The notes beneath the pieces are model-generated. The model saw only the letters and a program-made list of their open reading frames with translations. It did no database searches and had not been told where the DNA came from. A program made the position numbers and the translations under genes. Positions 34,021 to 39,648 of a stretch of DNA of 39,648 nucleotides are shown piece after piece. Within the stretch, counting starts at the first letter, position 1. Each line of letters opens with the position of its first letter. The DNA is from Furfurilactobacillus siliginis (GTDB lineage: Bacteria; Bacillota; Bacilli; Lactobacillales; Lactobacillaceae), in NCBI RefSeq assembly GCF_001437435.1, contig NZ_JQCB01000004.1, forward strand, positions 6,202-45,849, read 5' to 3'.

Positions 34021-34059
34021 TCGGCTTTTTTAACAGTAAAATCAGAATAGGAGTTTCAT

Positions 34060-35457
34060 ATGTCACTTTTAGAAAAAATGCGTCGTCGTGAATCACTCGA
34101 AAATTATATTGACGCAGATCAACGTTTAGTTAAATCTATGTCAGCACGTGATCTGATTGCCCTCGGAATTGGAGCCGTCATCGGCACTGGGATCTTCATC
34201 TTACCTGGTACCGTGGCCGCCACCAAATCTGGTCCTGCCATCATTTTATCCTTCGTCATCGCTGCTGCCGTCTGTGGACTAGCTGCAATGTGTTACGCAG
34301 AGTTCTCCTCGGCATTACCAATTGCTGGGTCCGCTTATTCATATGGTAATGTCGTCTACGGTCAATTTATCGGCTGGTTACTTGGCTGGGCGTTAGTACT
34401 GGAATATATGCTATCCGTCGCCGCTGTTTCGACTGGATGGGCCGCTTATTTTAATGCATTACTGGCTGGCTTCAACATTCATTTACCACACGCCTTAACT
34501 GGCGCATTTGATCCCGCACATGGTACCTATATCAATTTGGTGGCCGTTCTCGTTGTCTTATTTGTCGCTTGGCTACTCAGTCATGGCATGAAAACCTCTA
34601 CGCACGTGCAAAATCTGATGGTTGTTATCAAAATTGCCATTATTTTGATCTTCGTAGTCGTTGGTTTGTTCTATGTTAAGCCAGCCAACTGGCATCCCTT
34701 TTATCCATATAAAGGTGGCGTACTGGCTGGCGCTTCAGCTGTCTTCTTCGCATTCTTGGGCTTCGATGTTGTCGCCGCTTCTGCAGCAGAAGTTAAAAAT
34801 CCTAAACGCAACATGCCAATCGGAATCATTGGCACATTAATTGTAGCGTCAATTCTTTATGTAGCAGTCTCCATCGTGTTGACTGGAATCGTCTCTTACA
34901 AACGCTTAAATGTGGCGGATCCCGTTGCATTTGCCCTACAAGCCGTTGGACAAAACTGGGGGGCAGGATTAGTTTCTCTTGGTGCCCTCGCCGGTATGTT
35001 CACGATGATGCTCGCCATGATCTACTCATCTTCACGATTAGTTTATGCCATCGGACGTGATGGGCTTTTGCCTAAATGGCTTGGTAACGTCGATAACAAA
35101 AATGGGAATCCCACTGCTAGCTTAACGACCGTTACCATTATCATTGCGGTAATGGGTGGTCTCGTTCCACTGGAGCAACTGACAAACCTAGTTAACATCG
35201 GCACGTTGATTGCCTTCACTTTTGTTTCCTTTGGTGTAATTCCACTTCGGCGTCGACAAGATATTGACCACACAACTGGTTTCCGAGTTCCTTGGTACCC
35301 GGTACTCCCAATCATCTCCGGGCTCGCCTGCATGGTATTACTATTCCGGCTCCCATTAGAAACCTGGATTGCTTCAATCATCTGGTTCTCACTCGGCCTG
35401 CTTATCTACTTCACTTACGGTATTCATCACAGTAAGTTACTAACAGAAACAAACTAA
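34060..35457 (+). CDS. APC-superfamily amino acid permease (cationic-type, YfnA-like)
   Basis: This is a 465-residue transporter with 12 or more transmembrane helices. GIGAVIGTGIFILPGTVAA (about 36-54) is the TM1 motif; AGSAYSYGNVVYGQFIGWLLGWALVLEY and FLGFDVVAASAAEVKNPKRNMP are typical of the cationic amino acid transporter branch, though substrates in this branch vary. AGGAG precedes the ATG. A promoter, leader ORF and terminator lie upstream, so expression is probably tuned by attenuation. A terminator-like hairpin follows at 35467-35519. Confidence 0.88.
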   Translation: MSLLEKMRRRESLENYIDADQRLVKSMSARDLIALGIGAVIGTGIFILPGTVAATKSGPAIILSFVIAAAVCGLAAMCYAEFSSALPIAGSAYSYGNVVYGQFIGWLLGWALVLEYMLSVAAVSTGWAAYFNALLAGFNIHLPHALTGAFDPAHGTYINLVAVLVVLFVAWLLSHGMKTSTHVQNLMVVIKIAIILIFVVVGLFYVKPANWHPFYPYKGGVLAGASAVFFAFLGFDVVAASAAEVKNPKRNMPIGIIGTLIVASILYVAVSIVLTGIVSYKRLNVADPVAFALQAVGQNWGAGLVSLGALAGMFTMMLAMIYSSSRLVYAIGRDGLLPKWLGNVDNKNGNPTASLTTVTIIIAVMGGLVPLEQLTNLVNIGTLIAFTFVSFGVIPLRRRQDIDHTTGFRVPWYPVLPIISGLACMVLLFRLPLETWIASIIWFSLGLLIYFTYGIHHSKLLTETN

Positions 35458-35466
35458 GCACACTTA

Positions 35467-35519
35467 ATAGCAATCAATCCATAAGACGATTTATTGTACA
35501 AATATGGATTGGTTGCTAT
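35467..35519 (+). terminator. Intrinsic terminator of the permease
   Basis: A 17-bp stem ATAGCAATCAATCCATA / TATGGATTGGTTGCTAT (one G-T) has a 19-nt loop and ACTTTATT after it. Confidence 0.75.
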
Positions 35520-35666
35520 ACTTTATTACGGTAGTTAATGCGCTTAACAGTTTACTTTATTTACTATATTTATAAAACAGTATAAATAAATTAATAAAAA
35601 GTGCGCTGATTGCCGATTAATCAATGTTTCTACTTCACTAATTTTTATTCAATGGAGGAATAAAAA

Positions 35667-36419
35667 ATGAGCAAGACCACACAATTTCTACTGTCTGCGG
35701 CCGTTGTTTTAAGCCTCGGCACCGTTTCAGTAAGCGCAGATCGGACAACTGGTAATCAGCACGGACCTGGAACGGCAACTGACAACATCAGTAGCACAAC
35801 CACCGTCGGCAAAGGTTTTATTGCTGACGGTACAGACGCTACCAGCGCTGCTGTCGGTCGGTCGACCGCTGAATTTCAAGTTGCACCTGGTGATTTAACG
35901 TTAGACGCCGTGCCAAATCTCAAATTTGCTGGAACTAACGTTAGTGACATCATCAAGGACGACACGACCCTTAACTATGTCAGTGGCAGCGTTAACGCCA
36001 ACGAAAACTACGATGGTAACAGTAAGGCTGCGCTTTCTGTCACCGATTTCACTGGTAGTAGCAATGGCTGGCATGTTTTGGCGTCTCTCGGCCAGTTTAG
36101 TAACAGTGCTAAAGGCACTATCACCGATGCCAGCTTAACGTTGGCACCGAACACAACCACCTCTGATTCCGGCCTCAATAAGCCTGGATCGGTGACATTA
36201 GCCGCAACTGCCGCTAACGATGCCAACAAGGGTGTCCAAGAAAATAGCGTTTGGCAGGCCAGTGCTGGCAAGGGTCAAGGACAAAATACGACAACTTACA
36301 ACACTGATGCAACGAAATTACTCGTCAAAAAACAAACCGCTGTTCAACCAGGCACCTATCAAGCAACGCTGTACTGGAGTTTAGTCAATGCACCAACGGC
36401 AATGCCAGCAAAAGCATAA
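35667..36419 (+). CDS. WxL-domain cell-surface protein
   Basis: This is a 250-residue secreted protein. A signal peptide covers residues 1-24 (cleavage near VSA-D). The rest is one WxL domain: LTLDAVPNLKF, the first Trp motif in SNGWHVLASLGQF (WHV), and the second in ATLYWSLVNAP (WSL) near the C-terminus. WxL domains bind peptidoglycan non-covalently and occur in csc-type clusters with DUF916 proteins. GGAGG lies ahead of the ATG. The DUF916 gene follows after repeat R5. Confidence 0.9.
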   Translation: MSKTTQFLLSAAVVLSLGTVSVSADRTTGNQHGPGTATDNISSTTTVGKGFIADGTDATSAAVGRSTAEFQVAPGDLTLDAVPNLKFAGTNVSDIIKDDTTLNYVSGSVNANENYDGNSKAALSVTDFTGSSNGWHVLASLGQFSNSAKGTITDASLTLAPNTTTSDSGLNKPGSVTLAATAANDANKGVQENSVWQASAGKGQGQNTTTYNTDATKLLVKKQTAVQPGTYQATLYWSLVNAPTAMPAKA

Positions 36420-36430
36420 TCACTGAGGAG

Positions 36431-36656
36431 GAGTTTGGGACATAAGTCATCTTGTCCCAAACTCGCTTTTTGATTTGTGGGCTTAAATAGTGAAAACGTG
36501 CAATTCAGCTCATGACCCTGTGCATTGCACTCTTATTTAAAACGTGGGACAAATCACTGTGCAGAGGACGAACCACCTACCGGATTGAAGACCAATCCGT
36601 ACGGCAGTTCTAGGTCTTGCTCGCGACTTCCCGACTTTTGGCCCACGCTCCCTTTT
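36431..36656 (-). repeat. Dispersed repeat R, copy R5, with terminator and a 45-bp insert
   Basis: Inverted like R2. The terminal hairpin GAGTTTGGGACA/TGTCCCAAACTC (36431-36442 with 36453-36464, 12-bp perfect) is followed by CGCTTTTTGA on the plus strand and can end the WxL transcript. Then come AAATAGTGAAAACGTG, an extra stretch of about 45 bp ending in a second AAAACGTG, and the shared CGGATTGAAGACCAATCCGT, TTCTAGGTCTTGCTCGCGAC and TTCCCGACTTTTGGCCCAC blocks. Confidence 0.82.
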
Positions 36657-36693
36657 TTGAATTCTCGCCATTTATTTTTAAAGGAGTCTTTTC

Positions 36694-37716
36694 ATGCGGC
36701 AATCATTTTTTAGACATAGCCTGTGGTTCTTAGCGAGTTTGTTCGGCATTCTTTTGGCAGGTACACAGCTTGTCCTCGCTGCCAACACCCCTGATTCCGG
36801 GTCCGGATTCACAGTACAAGCGGTGTTGCCCGACAATCAATTACCCGGGCAAAGTTCTTTTTTCAATGTCCACGTGCAACCCAACACGGCACAAGCCTTA
36901 ACCGTTCGTGTTATTAATTTGACGAATCATGCGCGCACCTTAACTGTCACGCCGACTGATGCGTGGACTGGTGATAATGGTCAAGTATCGTATAGCCCCA
37001 ATCGCGCTCGGCAGCCGCGCACGCAGTTACGCTTCACAAAATTGACCACTCCAGGTGTCACCGTTGATCTGGCCGCGCATGAAGGCAAACCCGTTACGTT
37101 TACGGCAGCAATTCCGACAAAGCCGTTTGCCGGACAAATTCTCGGTGGTATTTATGTCAGCGATCCCAAAACAACTGCTGGTACCAAAAATGGCAATTTC
37201 AAAATAAATAACCATTATGCCATGGCGATTGCTGTCAATTTACAAGAGAAACCAACACTGACCGTAAAACCCGCATTAGCGTTAACACATGTAACTGCCA
37301 GTGCCGCACAACAACAACCGACACTTTTGGCCACCATTACCAACAAACAACCCATTTTATTCGGCAAGCTAACGTTAACAGCAACCGTTTTTCCACGCCA
37401 CTCCCATCGCCAAATCGCCAAAGCAACCAGCCATAATTATGCCGTGGCGCCTGTTAGCATGTTTGATTACCACGTCCCCTTGCATAAACGCTTAGCCCCA
37501 GGCCACTACCACATGCACCTGATAGGAAAATCCGGTTCTCACACGTGGCAGCTAGATCGCCCGTTCACGATTTCTAGACAGGCGGCAGCTGAAGTCAATC
37601 ACGTTAACACACACCACAACTGGACTTGGCTATACATCAGCTTAGGTGCATTGGTCGCAGCCGTTCTTGTCATTGCCGGTTACTTACTTGGCAAGCGTCG
37701 TTTCTCAACAAAATAA
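36694..37716 (+). CDS. DUF916/DUF3324 WxL-interacting surface protein
   Basis: This 340-residue membrane-anchored surface protein works with WxL proteins at the cell wall. A signal peptide spans about 1-29; DUF916 (about 35-155) includes FNVHVQPNTAQALTVRVINLTNHARTLTV, a typical beta-rich adhesin-like block; DUF3324 (about 165-290) follows. The C-terminus has a transmembrane anchor (WTWLYISLGALVAAVLVIAGYLL) and a basic tail GKRRF. AAAGGAG precedes the ATG. It lies between the two WxL genes, the usual csc layout. Confidence 0.9.
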   Translation: MRQSFFRHSLWFLASLFGILLAGTQLVLAANTPDSGSGFTVQAVLPDNQLPGQSSFFNVHVQPNTAQALTVRVINLTNHARTLTVTPTDAWTGDNGQVSYSPNRARQPRTQLRFTKLTTPGVTVDLAAHEGKPVTFTAAIPTKPFAGQILGGIYVSDPKTTAGTKNGNFKINNHYAMAIAVNLQEKPTLTVKPALALTHVTASAAQQQPTLLATITNKQPILFGKLTLTATVFPRHSHRQIAKATSHNYAVAPVSMFDYHVPLHKRLAPGHYHMHLIGKSGSHTWQLDRPFTISRQAAAEVNHVNTHHNWTWLYISLGALVAAVLVIAGYLLGKRRFSTK

Positions 37717-37736
37717 AGTTAGGACTGTTGTTAAAC

Positions 37737-39242
37737 ATGAAAGCAAAGTCACACATCTACACCATTGCCGTTACCCTTTTTTGCTTATTGCTTACGTTTA
37801 CAATCGGCATTCAAGCAGCCACCGTTCAGCGTGAGCCACCCAGTGAACCACCGTTCCATATTTGGGTCGTGCAATTTACCGGCGGCTTCACACAGCAACC
37901 GGTCTCGCAAAACGTTGTCTCTGGCCAGCCCTACACGCTAAACGTCAATACTGTCGGCAGTGTCGGTCAGTTTTTGCCGCGGGTAACGAATACCTGGTGG
38001 GCCTCCACCAATGAAAGTGCGACTTGGTCACAGGTATCACCGGTCAGTGGCAATCAAAACCGCTATACAAATACCGTTACCACTGATAAGGTTCAAACAA
38101 TCTACTATCAAGTACAATCTACCTATGCCAGTTTATTTCAAACCAACATCTACTGGTCCAATCCCATTAAAGTAATGGTATCGCCGCAAGTTGTGCATGC
38201 CACCGGCTTTAAACTCGACGCACCTTACGACACACTGCCAAATGGCTCCCGGACAAACATGCTCCCAGTATTAACACCAAGTAACGCAACAGATACCATC
38301 AGCTGGTCCATCGACCGAACCGACATTGCGACCATCGATCAAACCGGCGCTTTAGTCGCCAGCGAAGATAGTACCAAATATGGCCCCGTCCAGGTCACCG
38401 CAACAACATCTAACGGTCTGACCGCCCATAAAACAATGTACGTCGGTGCCTTGCAAGACAATATTGTCGGTGAAGGGCAAGATGCAACGTTTAGTGCCAA
38501 TGGCTTTCCAAGTGGTTCAGCTGTCAGTTCCTGGCATCAAATAGCTGCTGACGGTAAGGACACCACCATCAATAACAATGCTCAATTCGCAATTACAAAT
38601 GGTCAGGATGGCACTAAAAACGGTCAGTTAACAATCAAAAATACCACAATGAGTCAAAATGGTAATCACTATTACGCCACGATTCAGCCTGGTGGTGTCA
38701 GTCAAACAACCAATACCAACTCGGCCAGACTAACCATTCTAGAGGGTAACCAGATGACGCTGGAGGCTGTCCCGAACTTTACGTTTACATCGCTCGATGG
38801 ACAAGCTTTAACCATTGCCCAAATTCGTCATGGAACAACGCTGCACGCTGTTAGTCCAGGTAACGTTCGTAATCAAACGACTTTCGATGGTAACGATAGA
38901 AATCTAATTTACATCTATGATCCCAGACCACACAGCACCGGCTGGACGCTAACTGCGGCCTTATCCCCATTCACCAACACGCTGACGCATCAGCAACTAG
39001 GTCAAGCCGGCGCAAATCGACTCCGTTTAGTCGATAGTTTAAATCGGCCGCTCACGCAATTGCCTGATAACGGACATAAAACGGTAGTCAAGACGACTGG
39101 TGACCCTAATGTGAGCTGGGCCGCCGATTTAACTAACAGTCAGTTGGACATTGCGCCCACCCAACAAGTCACCGGTGGCACATACGCTGCAGGACTTGAA
39201 TGGACGTTGACTGACGGTCCGACGCCGACTGCAGCAAGGTGA
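37737..39242 (+). CDS. Large WxL-domain surface protein with Ig-like repeats
   Basis: This is a 501-residue secreted protein. A signal peptide covers about 1-28 (FCLLLTFTIGIQAA). A beta-rich N-terminal part (about 35-155) is followed by a bacterial Ig-like group 2 domain (ATGFKLDAPYDTL to MYVG), a second Ig-like segment (DNIVGEGQDATFSANGF...) and a C-terminal WxL domain from LEAVPNF with both Trp motifs, HSTGWTLTAALSPF and LEWTLTDGP. The ATG at 37737 is chosen because the signal peptide starts there; its ribosome site (AGGA, 13 nt away) is poor, and it starts 20 bp after the DUF916 stop, so coupling is likely. The stop abuts repeat D. Confidence 0.88.
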   Translation: MKAKSHIYTIAVTLFCLLLTFTIGIQAATVQREPPSEPPFHIWVVQFTGGFTQQPVSQNVVSGQPYTLNVNTVGSVGQFLPRVTNTWWASTNESATWSQVSPVSGNQNRYTNTVTTDKVQTIYYQVQSTYASLFQTNIYWSNPIKVMVSPQVVHATGFKLDAPYDTLPNGSRTNMLPVLTPSNATDTISWSIDRTDIATIDQTGALVASEDSTKYGPVQVTATTSNGLTAHKTMYVGALQDNIVGEGQDATFSANGFPSGSAVSSWHQIAADGKDTTINNNAQFAITNGQDGTKNGQLTIKNTTMSQNGNHYYATIQPGGVSQTTNTNSARLTILEGNQMTLEAVPNFTFTSLDGQALTIAQIRHGTTLHAVSPGNVRNQTTFDGNDRNLIYIYDPRPHSTGWTLTAALSPFTNTLTHQQLGQAGANRLRLVDSLNRPLTQLPDNGHKTVVKTTGDPNVSWAADLTNSQLDIAPTQQVTGGTYAAGLEWTLTDGPTPTAAR

Positions 39243-39246
39243 GTGT

Positions 39247-39423
39247 CCTCCACCGTCAAGCCATTAGCAAGTTCGCTTCGCTCACCGTCGACCAGATGTG
39301 ACGCCTTACCACTACGGGCTTTGCGAATTTTTCGCAGCCCTTCGTTCTCGGTGTTACATCTGGTCTCTGTTGCTAATGACCTGACGGTGGAGGAGTGTAT
39401 TGCCCGCTTTGCAGGCAATACAC
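39247..39423 (+). repeat. Composite hairpin repeat D
   Basis: The outer arm CCTCCACCGTCAAG (39247-39260) pairs with 39381-39393 (one bulge), then TTAGCAA/TTGCTAA, GACCAGATGT/ACATCTGGTC and apex TGCGAA/TTCGCA. The small hairpin GTGTATTGCC...GGCAATACAC (39395-39423) follows. It starts a few bases after the WxL stop codon. Confidence 0.87.
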
Positions 39424-39502
39424 AAACCCAGTGAACGCCGAAGTAAACTCGCCGCCACGGTAACTGTAGCGGCCAACGTTCACTCTAAGTAAAAGTTAAC
39501 TG
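39421..39502 (-). repeat. Inverted copy of the left-end element
   Basis: The reverse complement matches positions 2-83 at about 72 of 82 bases, with the internal AGTGAACG/CGTTCACT-type and GCCGC/GCGGC pairing kept in part. In both places it lies directly beside the small hairpin (81-109 and 39395-39423). Confidence 0.85.
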
Positions 39503-39509
39503 CAACATC

Positions 39510-39557
39510 AAATAACCGCGCCAACAGTCTACGCATAAACTGTTGGCGCGGTTATTT
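39510..39557. terminator. Strong bidirectional terminator
   Basis: An 18-bp perfect stem (39510-39527 with 39540-39557) has a 12-nt loop; AAATAA and TTATTT arms give T-rich tails on either strand. It could end the WxL transcript or one coming from beyond the window. Confidence 0.8.
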
Positions 39558-39564
39558 GCTGTTG

Positions 39565-39625
39565 CGTTTGACTTTTACTTTGGCACTAACGGGTTGTGCC
39601 GCTCGCAAAGCGAGCGACACTCTCC
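39565..39625 (+). repeat. Partial hairpin-family copy F
   Basis: TTTGACTTTTACTTTGGCAC...ACGGG resembles the flank beside copy D, and a small hairpin GTGCCGCTCG-CAAA-style tip-GCGAGCGACAC (39596-39620) follows, then ACACTCTCC as after copy C. The large hairpin is absent. Confidence 0.6.
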
Positions 39626-39648
39626 GACAAAACAGGGTAACAGTGACG

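Larger units (their letters stand above)
33682..34059. other. Gene-free stretch: permease leader region
   Basis: It contains the promoter (33751-33779), a 5' hairpin ATGAGAAAATTCTCAT (33792-33807), the short upstream ORF (33827-33889), the alternative stems (33893-33989) and terminator (33977-34019), then the permease ribosome binding site AGGAG near 34050. Details are in separate entries. Confidence 0.8.
39243..39648. other. Gene-free right end of the window
   Basis: It holds composite hairpin repeat D (39247-39423), the inverted copy of the left-end element (39421-39502), a strong bidirectional terminator (39510-39557) and a partial hairpin-family copy F (about 39565-39625). No gene is seen; short open frames here translate the repeat. 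Confidence 0.75.

Noticed and set aside
1-39648. CRISPR array, insertion sequence or prophage
   Set aside because: The repeats are hairpins of irregular spacing with no regular spacers, and no transposase, integrase or Cas protein is encoded.

Overview
The window looks like chromosomal DNA of a low-to-mid GC Gram-positive lactic acid bacterium of the family Lactobacillaceae. The clues are two oligopeptide (Opp) transporters, an Apf-type LysM surface protein, a WxL/DUF916 cell-surface cluster, a DUF2316 gene, strong AGGAGG-type ribosome binding sites, and the absence of respiratory or outer-membrane genes. The genus is not decided by the sequence. I saw no transposase, phage gene, CRISPR array, tRNA or rRNA.

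Layout, left to right. 1-140: inverted-repeat and hairpin module. 141-1937: APC permease and a divergent MerR regulator, with a textbook MerR-type promoter between them. 2016-4234: LysM/Apf surface protein and an MFS exporter. 4313-7826: pantothenate kinase and the RNA-polymerase recycling helicase HelD. 8086-9460: DedA membrane protein and a histidine phosphatase. 9538-13079: DUF2316 protein, small unknown protein, an esterase gene broken by one in-frame stop, an SDR oxidoreductase and its divergent TetR regulator. 13327-19198: first Opp system (order A-B-C-D-F on the minus strand). 19993-21270: HflX GTPase. 21459-27289: second Opp system (order D-F-B-C-A). 28170-31062: polar amino-acid (glutamine-type) ABC transporter. 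31223-33681: membrane protein, Ser/Thr-rich secreted protein, Fur-family regulator, guanylate-kinase-like protein. 33751-35457: second APC permease behind an elaborate leader. 35667-39242: WxL protein, DUF916 protein and large WxL protein. 39243-39648: hairpin modules again.

The main theme is nitrogen acquisition: two peptide importers, one polar amino-acid importer and two APC permeases supply peptides and amino acids to what is probably an auxotrophic cell. The surface genes (LysM/Apf, WxL cluster) form a second theme.

The most unusual content is non-coding. (1) A modular repeat family: a small hairpin, often with a GCAAAGC tip, joined to a 120-145 bp hairpin. Its arms differ completely in sequence between copies yet stay complementary; there are four full copies and several partial ones, and an 82-bp part occurs inverted at the two window ends. 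(2) A second dispersed family of about 180 bp, five copies, each at a gene 3' end and carrying an intrinsic terminator. (3) A leader before the permease at 34060 with a short upstream ORF and five RNA segments that can form mutually exclusive stems ending in a strong terminator, fitting translation-coupled attenuation. (4) A MerR dyad centred exactly in a 19-bp promoter spacer.
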